A stretch of 64,000 nucleotides of DNA, from assembly GCA_963693315.1 (NCBI GenBank), contig OY856188.1, positions 216,016,495 through 216,080,494 of the forward strand. Direction: 5' to 3'. A program made the translations under genes and the position numbers. Below are positions 34,604 through 46,444 of this stretch, piece by piece (positions within the stretch are counted from its first letter, which is position 1; every line of letters starts with the position of its first letter). The notes under the pieces were generated by a model that was not told the DNA's origin, did not search any database, and saw nothing but the letters and a program-made list of their open reading frames with translations. Source of the stretch: Diogma glabrata (Eukaryota > Arthropoda > Insecta > Diptera > Cylindrotomidae).

Positions 34604-35605
34604 TCAACTGCTGTTTTTTATTATTATGTCATATATTTTGTTAGTTTTAGTGTTGATTTTAACATTTAAAATGTTGTTATTGTTTTTATGTTTATATATT
34701 TCTATTTCTTCCAGTCTGTCTAGATGTTGTCCTTTTCTTTTTTTATGTAATATGGTTAAATTTGTGTTGATATTGGTGTATTTGTGTTTTTCTATTTTCA
34801 AATGTTGGGCATATCTGGATTTTGGATCGCTTCTGTTAATTTCATTGGTGTGATCGATAAATCTTTTTTTGAAGGACCTCCCCGTCTGACCTATATAAAA
34901 TTTACTGCAGTCGTCACAGGTAAGCTTATAAACACCTGTGTCTAAGCTTTGGGTTGTTTTAGTTTTTAGGTAGTTTTCTATTTTATTTTTGTTTTTGTAA
35001 GCCGCAATATATCCATACTTTTTTTAAGTTTTTTGCATTATTTTGAATGTTGTTTTATTGTATGTTACGCCTACGAATTTTTTACCTGCTAAGTTTTCTT
35101 CATTCTTCAACGTTGTTAGGGTTCGCAAATTTTTCTTGTTTTTATATTTTCTATTTAATGTGTCAATCATTTCATTTTCATATCCGTTTTTTCTGGCTAT
35201 GTATTTTATATTGTTTAGCATTCATTGGTATGGTGTTCAATCTATTGATCATGTGGTTGTAGGCATCTAGTTTATGTTGGTATGGATGATGTGATTTGAT
35301 ATTTATTGTTTGATCCGTTTGGGTTGGTTTTCGGAATATTTTGAATGTGTGTTTTGAATCTACATTTTTGATTGATAAATCCAAAAAGTTTATTGTGTTA
35401 TTTTCTTCATTTTCTAACGTGAATTTAATGGAAGGTTCTATGTTGTTTATGTATTGGTGTAATATATTAAGTTGTCTATTCGTTCCTTTGAATAATAAAA
35501 TTATATCATCAACGTAGCGATACCAATAAATGATTTTTTCTTTGTGTGGATTTGAGTTATTATGTATATATTTTGTTTCAAAATCGATTTTGACGACAAC
35601 GATTT
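34604..35605 (-). pseudogene. Penelope reverse transcriptase / GIY-YIG endonuclease, partial
   Basis: Minus-strand reading gives WYRYVDDIILLFKGTN at about 35490-35530, with the YVDD catalytic box, and NTINFLDLSIKN. Then HTFKIFRKPTQTDQTINIKS and HPYQHKLDAYNHMINRL follow. After a frameshift near 35200: IKYIARKNGYENEMIDTLNR. After another near 35030: YGYIAAYKNKNK. The GIY-YIG domain follows: GVYKLTC (first motif), KFYIGQTGRSFKKRFIDHTN (second motif with Arg) and RLEEIEIYKHKNN with the acidic residue and Asn. The frame stops at 34604. The order and spacing match Penelope C-termini. The N-terminal fingers and the first catalytic Asp are missing, so the copy is dead. Confidence 0.88.
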
Positions 35606-35625
35606 ACTTTAGAGCACTAGATATT

Positions 35626-35857
35626 ATGTATAAAATATTTTAGTTTTGAGTTCAAAACACACTTTTTTAATATCTATATGAGTTTTTTATTTTACAATTA
35701 ATTTCGTTAGCTATGCTAACATTATCAAGGATATTTCCAAACTGTTTAAAAATATCCTTGATAATGTTAGCATAGCTAACGAAATTAATAGGAAAATAAA
35801 AAACTCATATAGATAAAAAAGTGTGTTTTAAACTCAAAACTAAAATATTTTACATAC
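35626..35857. repeat. Long near-perfect palindrome (~105-bp arms, 13-nt loop)
   Basis: The left arm runs from about 35626 to 35736 and the right arm from 35750 to about 35857. Matching blocks include ACTCAAAAC, AGTGTGTTTT, AACTCATATAGAT and AACGAAATTAAT, and CTATGCTAACATTATCAAGG inverts to CCTTGATAATGTTAGCATAG. There are only a few indels. The loop is CCAAACTGTTTAA. It lies between the Penelope remnant and a family B MITE. Confidence 0.92.
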
Positions 35858-35859
35858 TT

Positions 35860-36085
35860 TTATTTCAAAATTAATGCAAATTTTAATTTTGATTTAGATT
35901 AAATAATTTTTTTAAAATATTTTACTTGCGGCGAATAAAAAATAGTATATGACGCACGGACGTAAGCTATTTTGAACTTAATGTGGGTGCAAATCTTGGT
36001 TAGTGCCTTGATTTTCAAACTCGGCGTACATCCAAAAACGCTTTGCGTCCTTGCATCATGATCTACTATTGTGAATCAATAACGG
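35860..36085 (+). mobile_element. Family B palindromic MITE (forward)
   Basis: It contains TTGCGGCGAATAAAAAATAG, GTATATGACGCACGGACGTA and AGCTATTTTGAACTTAATG. The mirrored half follows (TGATTTTCAAACTCGGCGTA, then CATCCAAAAACGCTTTGCG). It is head-to-head with the next copy at 36180. Confidence 0.75.
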
Positions 36086-36169
36086 TATAGAGATCTTGTA
36101 GAACTTACAATCCGGTAATGAAAACATAATCCGCTTTATTTAAAGAAAGAATGAAATTTAATTAATATA

Positions 36170-36605
36170 ATAGTACATTATGGTGCTAGGACGTAAAGCT
36201 AAAGATTTTAGACGGATTTGGAGTTTGCAAATCGAGGCGCTAGCCGAGATTTGCACCCACATTAAGTCCAAAATAGCTTATGTCCGTGCATCATATACTA
36301 TTTTTTATTCGCCGCAAGCAAAATATTTTAAGAAAATTTGTTTATTCATTTGTTTAAAATTATAAATTTTCATAAATTTTAAAATAAAAATATGTGGAAC
36401 AAGTAACCATTGACAAAATATGTATTATTTTTTCCAAATTATTGTGTAGCTATGACAACAAATGATAACAACTATTTTAATTGGATAATGAAATTTTGAA
36501 TTTAAGGGTTGCTTTGATAAAAATTTTTATTTTTCATAGAATTTAAACAAATACAAATGCTTTTTACTTTTTTGGACGTAGCTATGACAACAAAATAAAT
36601 AGCTG
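36170..36605 (-). mobile_element. Family B palindromic MITE (reverse) with flank module
   Basis: The core 36170-36306 has imperfect inverted ends: ATAGTACATTATGGTGCTAG and GGACGTAAAGCTA on one side, TAGCTTATGTCCGTGCATCA and TATACTATTT on the other. Then come TTCGCCGCAAGCAAAATATT and the flank module with TATGACAACAAATGATAAC and GGGTTGCTTTGATAAAAATT. The 61-codon open frame over it (36180-36365) is a repeat artefact. Confidence 0.75.
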
Positions 36606-36664
36606 AAAAGTGATACTTTAAAGCCGCAAATCACAGTAATAAAGTAACACTTTAATATGTAGGC

Positions 36665-37170
36665 GAATAAAATAGTACATTATGATGCAAGGACGTAAAG
36701 CTAAGGTTTTTGGACGTATGTGGAGTTTGCAAATCGAAGCGCTAGACGAGATTTGCACCCACAATAAGTCCAAAATGGCTTACGTCCGTGTATCATATAC
36801 TATTTTTTATTCGCCGCAAGCAAAATACTTTAAAAAAAATTGTTTAATCTAAATCAAAATTAAAAATTTTATAAATTTTGAAATAAAAGTATGTTGAACA
36901 AGTAGGCTTTGACCAATATATTTGTTATTTCTTTTCAAACAACTCGAATAACTATGACTACCTACAAAGAATAACCAATATTTTAATTGGATTAGGAAAT
37001 TTGGAATTGAAAGGTTGCTTTGATAAAAATTTCTATTTTTATAGAATTTGAACATATACAAATGTTTTTTACTTTTTTGGACGTAACTATGACAACAAAA
37101 TATATGGTTAAAAAGTGGCACTTTAAGGCCGCAAATCACAGTAATAAAGTAACACTTTAATATGTAGGTG
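36665..37170 (-). mobile_element. Family B palindromic MITE (reverse), tandem-like second copy
   Basis: The core is 36670-36808 (AATAGTACATTATGATGCAA, GGACGTAAAGCTAAGG, AGTTTGCAAATCGAAGCGC, CGTCCGTGTATCATATACT). Then comes the same flank module as the copy at 36170-36605. The pieces AAAGTGRYACTTTAARGCCG and AATCACAGTAATAAAGTAAC, CACTTTAATATGTAGG close both copies, so the two copies together form a ~500-bp direct repeat. Confidence 0.78.
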
Positions 37171-37189
37171 AATAAAAACATTTTTTTTT

Positions 37190-39895
37190 TAAATATACAT
37201 ACAAACCATAAAAAATTCTTAAGTTTATTTTATGATTAAATGAGACCACATCATTAAGTAAATTTTATCGTTTTTGTTTTATTTACACTCAATTGATGTG
37301 GAACCTGCATTGCATCCCACATTCATAATTATAACATCAAAACAAATTGTAAATATATATGTTAACTATTTGTTTTAAAAATTAAATTAAAAGTACGAGT
37401 CATTAAGATACTAATTATATTTTTTAATAAAATTAATAATTTCATTTTACTAACTTCAACCATAATACATGTCAATTTTTTTCGTTTGAACACATTTTCT
37501 TCTTAGATACATTAACTGAGTTTGATACAGGAAGTACTAGAAAAACAAATTTATATAAAAATTATATAAATACATTTGCAATTTTTATTATCTTGTAATT
37601 CTATTGTTATTATTATTATAATGTAATTTAATGATAATCACTATTATAGTATAATGAGCGAAATGATCATCCCAAGAATAACGTAAATTTAATCAAATAG
37701 AATTAGTTTATTTTTTTTATGTTGGTTGAGTGGTTAGGGATGTATGCACTCGTTTTCTTGATTGTGATGAATTATAGTATTTATGAAATGGGAATACAGT
37801 TTTGTTATTTTTATTTTAAATTGAAAAGATTTTAGATTATAAAGGATAAACTGATTGTTTAATAAAAGATTATTATAATATCAAAATGCGAAATAGTAAT
37901 AAGATTGGACGATGAAATGTAGTTCTGAACCTTTTAATTGGCTTAGAGTTTAGACATTCTCTTTATAAAACCATTATGTGATGACCACGGCAAATAGAAC
38001 TTATGAAAAACTAAATAAATTGTACCGAAAAATCATTGATGAATTGCGAGTAGAATATTCCTGGAAAATTTTAATAGCAAAAGAGTATTTTTGGATTTTT
38101 ACGACACAAGTCACTGTGGTCTTAGAGTTATGATATTACAAAAATAAAGAGTGGGGAATTGGAAATTAAACAACATAGCTTGTTGCGCAGCGTTGTGTGA
38201 AGGGTAAATAGACACAGGTCCCAAATTAAAGTAAACAGTTCTAGAATTTTCGGTTCCACGATTCTATCAATCACTGTTTACACATAATTTGAAAAATTTT
38301 GTGTTTTACTATTTTTATAGATTACAGAAAACTATAATTCACAATAAGTATATTATTCATTAGGAAAAGCAAAAGAAACCTCATAACAATTAATATAAGT
38401 TCTAGTTTGGAGAGATTTAAATAAATTTTTCATCTCATATTTCTTCTTCAACTTATAGGACGTACATATACATACACGTTTGTCTTACCCTTAAGCTATT
38501 TAGTTTGTATACATATAATTAACATATACATACCTTTGTTTCTATTTCTAAAGAATTTTAAATAGAAATCTGCCATATACTCATATTTAAAGTTGCCTTG
38601 AATACAAAATCGATATAAATATTCTATAGTTTTAAGTGTAAAACTTTTGATTACATCCTGAAGTTACAAGTACAGTAATTTAGAGCAAACAAGATGGGTT
38701 TTCTTTGCAAAAACGAAAGGTGAACTTTTATTTCTGTAGTAAAATAAGGGATTTACAGATTCTTTGCTAAATTAAATAAAGTTAATATTAATGGTTTCAT
38801 AGATTTATTTCAAGCGTTATCTCTTTATAAAAAATGTAAATCCATTATAACTTGTATTTCCTTAACTTTATCATAACTCAAAATATTTTCGTCCACGGAC
38901 CATATTTCAATTTAATATTTCATAACAAGGCATTATCTCAGAAATAGGATTTCATCTGTAAAATAGTTCCTCCTACGAATAATTTTCTTTAAAAAAAATA
39001 TGTCCTTTTTTGTTGGTTTTATTTTAAATTACTTTTGCCGTTTTCACAACGATTCAGATGATACTCGTACTTTTTTTGTGAATTTCGAATGTTTTTTTAG
39101 ACTATGACCTCAAAATCATATGTGTACATTTATTTTTATTATACATATATACAATATATAATGAATTTATATAAGTTTTTTTGTTTATAAATAAATTTTA
39201 GAAGATATAGAAATACATAAAAATAAGTTAGTTTTTTCTGTTTTATTTTGTCAGAGTGTTATTTTGGTGGTTTTTATATTTTCGAAGAATTTAACTAAAT
39301 CAATGTTACAAAATAGTTTGCGGTTTTAGATTCTATGAAATTTTTTATTGTCTATGAAAAACAATTTCAAAAAATATTCTAAATGCAAGACCGTTAGGAG
39401 GATGGTTAAAATTAAGTTTGCTATTCCTTATGATAAAAATCATTTGTAAGCTTTGGTTTACAAAACAGACCAAAAATTGTTTAGTTTCTACAATAATAAG
39501 AATGGACAACGAATGGTACGCTTTGTACCAATGTGTTTTTAAACCAAAATGTTACTCTATTGTTTGGATTGAAAAATCTTACTGCTACCGTAACTTATCT
39601 CGTAAACTGTCAATCCTATCAACATGATAAACTTTAAAATTACTTTAAAATTCAATTACCCAGAAATCAAAGTGAAACCCAAAATAATGTTACCAATAAT
39701 ACGCGATGGTTGAATCATACGATGAAAGGTCGCCGAAATAGTAAATAGACTTAACCTTTACTTTATCCAGTCAATGCATCTCTTTCTACTATTTCAATTT
39801 CTATTTTCTATCAAAATTCGATAAACAAGGGAATGGCGCAATAAGTGCATTAGCAAAGATGATTAACTAAATTTATTTTATTACTTCGGTTTTGA
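37190..39895. other. 2.7 kb AT-rich non-coding DNA, nothing recognised
   Basis: The short plus-strand open frame at 39418-39627 has no known motif. GGTTGAGTGGTTAGGGATG near 37726 recalls a tRNA A box but no tRNA fold or B box follows. Confidence 0.45.
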
Positions 39896-40255
39896 AAAAA
39901 CCAATTACTTCAGTTTTGAAAATTCAAAAGTATTGAATTCATGAACCAAAAGTGAAATTCTTACTCCCACTTTTTTTGGCATGCCTCAACGTTTTAGGAC
40001 TTACTGATTCTAAAAAAGCAAAAAAAAATGTATGTCTGTTTGCCGGCCGGCCGTACGTCATTACCTATGAAATCTAGAAAACCACTGGAGGGATTTTAAA
40101 AATTTTTATTCTAAAAATAGGTATACTCAATGGACAGGTCGGAAAGGACGTTGTGTTCGATAACTGTACCGGAAGTGTGACAAAAAAATCATTAGGTTTG
40201 TCAAAAATAGCAAATGTTCATATTTTTGGCTTAAAAAACGTTCATTTTAAGTGAT

Positions 40256-41828
40256 CACTAGTTTGCAAAAAAAAATTTCCTAAATAATACCGAATTTTTC
40301 TTATAGATGTTGACCTACTGAACCCGAATATCATATTTATTTTTTGGATTAGCTCTTGTTTTTGTGAAATTTGCGGAACACCAATTTTTTCAGTGAAAAA
40401 ATCGTTTATTCCGTTTTTCGGATCGCATATTTTACAAAAAAATAATTTTAATATATTAATGAAATAATTGCATAAAAAACTAACCAACATTTTAAGCTAT
40501 TTTTTGTAAAAATCCATTCAAGGATTCTGGAAGTTACACTCGAAAAAAGTTGAAAAAAAATCAAAAATTTATGTTTTTTTTAAATTTTTCCATATTCAAC
40601 GCCATAAATTTTGAACAAACAATGATTGTAAATTTTTTTAATTTCTTGGAACCTACAGTTAATTCAACATCCTTTCTTTTAAGTTGAAAAACATGAATTT
40701 CGGTGCAGGTTATTCTGCACCAAGTTATTCAGGGTCAAAAGGTCAAAAAGTCAAAACTCAAAATTTTATAAAAAAATTTTTTGCTAAGAATAATTTAAAT
40801 TCTGCAACATAATTGATTTATATATGTGTTGCTATATAGATTTTCGAGTTAAAATTGCGAGTTATAGTCAAAACCTGGTCGTAACACAACATTAAATGAA
40901 TATTTCCTCCATTGTACCATATTGAATGTGTTATGTTGCAGTTGACATAACTATTTATCGTTATTCACGGTTTATCTTCATTCAATTTTATGCCGGAGTA
41001 ATGTATGCAATTCTTATATATGGAGTGAATTTTTTAGCAGGATGTATTATGCAAACTCCACCAATAAAACAAAATGAAGTTGGACTATTTTTACACTTGA
41101 GACGCCATTTAATTAAATTTAACTTTACACTTTACTATTTTAAAAGAATTCTTAGCTGATGTTTGAGAACGACTGAACTTGCAAAATATTATTAACGATG
41201 CGCCCCAAAAAAAAAGAAAAAATAATAAACGCGGTTAAAATAAGGAAAACTCAAAATAGTTCGCAGTTTTTATTAGAAAATCTGTATAACAACTTATATA
41301 TAAATCAATTATGTTGCGGAATTTAAATTATTCTTAACAAACAATTTTTTTTCCAAATTTTTAGCCTTGACTTTTTTTGTGAAAACCTGAATAACTTGGT
41401 GCAACCAGCACCAATATTCGTGTTTTTTTAACTTAAAATAAAGGATATTGAATTTACCACAGGTTCCAAGAAATTAAAAAAATTTGCAATCATTTTTTGT
41501 TCAAAATTTATGGCGTAAACATAAATTTTTGATTTTTTTCAACTTTTTTCAAGTGTAACTTCAAGAATCCTTAATGGATTTGTAGAAAAATAGCTCAAAA
41601 TGTTTGTTCGCATCTCTACTATGCTCTTGTTTCATTAATACATTGAATTTATTTGTTTTGTAAAATATGCGATCCAAAAACCGGAATAACCCTTCGCGAA
41701 TATCTTAAAAACAAGAGCTAACCCAAAAAAATTAATATGATACTCGTGTTCAGCAGGTCAAAATCTTTAAGAAAAGTTGAGTTTAAGCCAGGGAGACAAG
41801 AAAAGCTCAAAATTTGTAAACTAGTGTA
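40256..41828. mobile_element. Second foldback nested in the left arm
   Basis: The ends read CACTAGTTTGC and (inverted) GTAAACTAGTG. Inner blocks mirror each other: GGTGCAGGTTATTCTGCACC with its counterpart GGTGCAACCAGCACC, CGCCATAAATTTTGAACAAA with TTTGTTCAAAATTTATGGCG, and AATTTCTTGGAACCT with AGGTTCCAAGAAATT. The arms are about 0.55-0.6 kb around a ~0.35 kb centre. The right arm of the giant foldback lacks it, so it came after the arms were formed, or was lost from the right arm. The 77-codon open frame in its centre (40926-41159) has no known motif. Confidence 0.72.
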
Positions 41829-42359
41829 ATGAGTAGAAACAAAGAATGTGGGTTGTGGAGAAATCTTGATAGGTCGGGATTGGTATGTGAGATCAAAAAC
41901 TAAATTATTGCAATAGTTTGTCAAAAAAATGTTGTGTCAAAAGAAAGATTTTAATTTATTTTTTTACCCAATTTAAACCCAGAAATTTCATTATTATTAT
42001 TGAGAATTATGGCATTATAAGTTTGTCAAAAAAAGGATGTCAAGTGTGTAAAATAAATAATTTTCATTTATTGTTTTAGACAAAAATAAAATTAGTAATT
42101 TGTATGAAATGAAATGTAATTAACATGATATTATTATTATTGAGAATTTGATTGCATTATAAGTTTGTCAAAAAAATTATTTCATTTATTTTTTAGCCAA
42201 TTTTTTTTGAAAAAAAAATTTAGCTGTTTGTATGACGTAAATGTGGTGTAAATGCACATGAAATTGGACATGGAAATTTTTGAATTTCTTATATGTATAT
42301 TATATAGTTTTAATATATATATACTTTTAATAGTTTTAATAATATATATATTAAATAAT

Positions 42360-42950
42360 TTTAAATAGTTTTGGAATTTTGAAAAAAGTTTGTATTTTTG
42401 ATTTTGTAATAATTTTTGCAATGTTTTTAGAATTTTAGAAAAAGTTTTAATTTTTGATTTTGTTATAATTTTTGCAATATTCTTAGAATTTTGAAAAGAA
42501 ATAGAATTTTTGAATTTGTGAATTTTATATACATATTTTTAGAATTTTGAAAAAAGTTTCAATTTTTGATTTTGTAAGAATTTTTGGAATATTTTTAGAA
42601 TTTTGAAAAATTTTAAATTTTTGATTTTATTATAATTTTTGGAATTTTGAAAAAAGTTTTAATTTTTGATATTATTATAATTCTTTCAATATTTTGAGAA
42701 TTTCGGAAAAAGTTTGAATTTTTGATTTTTTAAGAATTTTCGGAATATTATTAGAATTTAGAAAAAGTTTAAATATTTGATTTAATTTAATTTTTAGAAT
42801 TTTGAAAAAAGTTTTAATTTTTGATTTTGTAATAATTTTTGGAATATTTTTAAAATTTTGAAAAAAGTTTCAATTTTGATTTTATTTAATTTTTACAATA
42901 TTTTTGGAATTTTGAAAGAAATATGAATTTGTGATATTGTAATATTTTCT
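42360..42950. repeat. ~57-bp tandem repeat of the left arm (~10 units)
   Basis: Units have the form ATTTTGAAAAAAGTTT, AATTTTTGATTTTGTAATAA, TTTTTGGAATATTTTTAGA, with diverged copies. The same repeat is present in reverse complement at about 46680-47080 (fewer units). Confidence 0.8.
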
Positions 42951-43270
42951 CGAAATGCTAAATGGAGAGGTTTTTGAGTAGTTTGCTGAGTGTATCATCT
43001 TTTCACTAAATTATGTTAATATATGATCTGTTATAATTTTCCGGCGACGAATTAATGTATTGTGTTAGTTCAGTTATAAATTTTTTAAACAGAGATTAAA
43101 TACTTGTACTTTTACAAAGAGTTTAATGCTTGATATACGTCGCTGCCGATAACTAAAACAATGTCCTTATAAAAGTTTTATGCGGAAAACTATATCAAAA
43201 TCCTTAACCAAAACCGAAGTCTTGATATCTCAGAGCCTTGAGATTTCAGCCCCTTCACATTTTTCTTGTT

Positions 43271-46200
43271 GAATTTTAAGTAAAAATCTAAATAAATTTC
43301 TAAATTGTGGTTTGTGATTTATAGAAAAATTTGATAAACTCCACTATCAACACTTTGTTTGCGTTGATCAATGGCCAAAATCTTTGCAAAAGCAAACTAT
43401 TTTTCTTTTATGTCCAAGAACTTTATCGTATTGTTATATCTATTGTATAAACAAAATGAACTTCAAGTAAATGCAATACTAGCAATCTCAACTATTCTAA
43501 ATGAAAATAGACCTTGAACTATTAAAATAACGAAAATTAAAGAAATTTATCTCATTAAAAGTCTTACTACACATATTTTGTCTATCCGTATATTTTGAAT
43601 TAATAAATTCAAAATAAAACTAACGGATGCCAAAAAGAATTTTTAATAGACATTTTCTAATATCGTTACATCTGTATTTAAAATAAAAATGACAAATGCA
43701 ATTACGTTAAACCAACTAAACTTTAAACGTTGTAACATTGAAATTGTATATAATAATATAAACATAAGACATTTTAGCAAATTGAAAGATGTAAGCGCAT
43801 GAAAATAAGATGTTTTTATATTTATATATGTTCATATATGTGTGTTTAATTTTATTCGTTTAATTAAATTTTTGTCATTAGAGTTTGTTTTGCAACAAAG
43901 TTTCAACAAATTTTGAATAAAAAGTTAATTGAATTTTTTTGCTATGTATGTAGGTAAAAGGTTAATATTTTTACAATTTAGAAAACAACTTGCAATTACT
44001 CAAATATGTACTAAGGTTTAAGAGATGATGTTATGCGAGATGTGAGGATGTTATGCGAAAGCTCAAAAATTGCTGTTCTAGATAGGTTTATAACTATTAA
44101 GAAACTAAGTTAATGACACGACAAACTAGCAAACACAAGATTGATTTTAATTCAAGAGATTGCGAAACATCTAACACTTTTTAAAGTTGGGTGCCATATT
44201 TTTGCTCAAATTCAACATAAATTCACCAGCAGCGATTAAAAGACTGGAAATATTATATACAGTTCCATACTTGTTTCAAGAAGCTCATTCAAGTCACCAA
44301 ACCTATACATTACAACCCACTACCAATCAATATAAATAACTATGATTTAAAGAGTAGATTGTATCGGTGATATTCGCAGAAATGCTAATACTTAAATGAA
44401 TGTTAAGCTTAAAAATTTTTAATTTAGAAATCGTAGTTTAGTTATCGTTCTATCTAAAGATTGTTTTCTACGCAGCCCGTTTGAAAGAAATGCCAAATTT
44501 ACACAAAAATATAATCAAAGTTGTAATAAACATTTACCATAACATGTCAAATATATACAATCTACAAAATTTGTACCTACAGTTAAACTTTTATCTCTAC
44601 TCAACATAGGCAAAACAGAACCTTGATCTTATTGCATAATTTATTCAGAAAAATAAACAAGAAAATGATGGAAATTGAATACCTCAAACAATTTTTTTTC
44701 AACCACACATCAAAAACATTTTAGAATTTTAAAATATACCTAAGCTTTTATTTTAGGAAATATTTCAAGGAAGCTTATCTAAAACGAAAATCATTTATTC
44801 TAATTTGTAGCATTTGTTCTTCCTGTTTAATATTGGATGAATGCATGCAGTGCGTCAAATTTTAATATGAAATAAACCTCGGGTCTATAAATAAAAAATC
44901 AATTCATCAAAAATGTGACGAATATATGAAACAACCCAATAAATTTATATCAGTCTATTTAGCATAACTTATTTAACCACCATTCACAAATTCTTTAACA
45001 ATAACAAAATATTTTTAAATTTGTTTATGTGTAATCAAATTTTGTTACCTTTTCCTAAAGCAAGCTACAGACCTACAATCAATTTGTCAATCAATTGAAA
45101 ACGAAAATAAACGAAATAAAATTTAGGGGATTTTACACTAAATTTTATTTCGTTTATTTTCGTTTTCAAATTGATTGACAAATTGATTGTAGGTCTGTAG
45201 CATATTTAATGCAGTACAATTTTTTAAAAAATTTTATATTGACTATTAGAATTCGGTAAATACAATTTAAAAACTAAACAAATTAAGTCGTAGGAAAATT
45301 TAAATACATTTAAAAGCACAAGTTTTTATTTACTTTAATGTTTATTGTTATACTATTTAGAAAAACAAATTATACTGTTTGAACTTCAAAAAGATAATAT
45401 TTTTTTTGTATAATTTACGTAATTATTTGTTAGGTAAACATATACTTATATGTTGATAGTACACAAATTATTTCCTGTGTTTTATGTACAAGCTCGTATT
45501 ATTATAATATATCAATTGAATCAAATACTTAAATAATTTTCCTCATCACTTATCGCACTCATATCTGATGTATAAATGAATGAAATTGAAAAGAATACAA
45601 TTTTATTGTTGTACTTTAAAATTCTCGATCTATAAATAAACAAAACAATGAAAATAGTATTTTTTCGTTTGTATAATCTTAACAACGAAATAAAAATAGT
45701 ATTGTATAAAAATCGATTTACTAATGCGATAAAATTGATTTATAGCAGAAAAATTTTTCAGATTTTCTTGATAATGAATGTAATATTAATAGAGTTGAGG
45801 TTAAATAAATCAAAAATTTACTCGTAGTCAGTCAAGCAAACCGTATAATAATGGGATGTGAATTTAAATACTTTGTTTAGTTTAGATTCATATATTTGTT
45901 TAACTGACAACGAAAAATAATGATGAATTGGGGTTTGTTTTTGGAAAGTTTGGAAGACTTAGCTGGAAGAAAATAATAAGGTTCTAACTTGTTAAAACAT
46001 GAAAGAGTTGAAACCTCAGGCGCCGAAATATGAAGAATTAAGGTTTTAATATACGACCTGAATTTCGTAGCTCAATATTAGTTTAGAAAACTTAGAAAAC
46101 CCTTCTTCTTTTTAATAATTACAACTTTAACAATAATTAACACTATCTAGGGTCATGGGTGTCGGCAGGATTTCCATTGGTGGTAATACGCTTTTTCGCC

Positions 46201-46444
46201 ACGAAAAGTATATTTCGAGAAAGATTTTTTACCTCAAATGCGTTTTTTGTGGTTCTTAGAAGCTTGTATAAATATTTTTTTTTCTTTTTAGTTTTTTAAA
46301 ATTACTTATATAATTTTTTTTATTTAAATACATATGTATTAAATTTTAATTTTGCTATACTTTTAGAAGGTTTTAGATTTAATTTTAAATTTCTATTTAT
46401 TTACCTGTTTTGAATTTTTTTGTAAACTTTTTTCGTTATTATTC
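43271..46444. other. Central spacer of the giant foldback, non-coding
   Basis: 3.2 kb of AT-rich DNA. No open frame with a recognisable motif. The only notable structure is the hairpin at 45064-45201. Confidence 0.55.
45064..45201. repeat. Near-perfect hairpin with 62-bp arms and 13-nt loop
   Basis: The left arm begins GCTACAGACCTACAATCAA and the right arm ends TTGATTGTAGGTCTGTAGC. I see only one base of length difference (AATTGAAAAC versus AATTTGAAAAC). The loop is GGGGATTTTACAC. Such low divergence implies recent formation or gene conversion between the arms. Confidence 0.95.

Larger units (their letters stand above)
34500..35605 (-). mobile_element. Penelope-like element, 5' truncated
   Basis: The minus strand carries the C-terminal part of a Penelope reverse transcriptase, a linker and a GIY-YIG endonuclease, followed by a 3' UTR with CTGAGGATGACGTAAGTCGA near 34535-34560. 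The 5' side ends near 35605, just before a ~230-bp palindrome. Penelope-like elements are a separate retroelement class using a GIY-YIG nuclease. Confidence 0.85.
39903..43270 (+). repeat. Left inverted arm of the giant foldback
   Basis: It comprises 39903-40258 (matching 47690-48047), a nested foldback (40256-41828) absent from the right arm, and 41850-43270 (matching 46445-47670). Without the nested insertion it is about 1.8 kb. Confidence 0.78.

Noticed and set aside
37726..37760. tRNA-like or SINE A box (GGTTGAGTGGTTAGGGATG)
   Set aside because: No cloverleaf, no B box (GGTTCGANNCC) at the right distance and no second copy in the window.
40926..41159. 77-codon ORF with hydrophobic stretches, possible small membrane protein
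   Set aside because: It lies in the centre of a nested foldback, has no recognisable domain, and its composition can be explained by AT-rich sequence.
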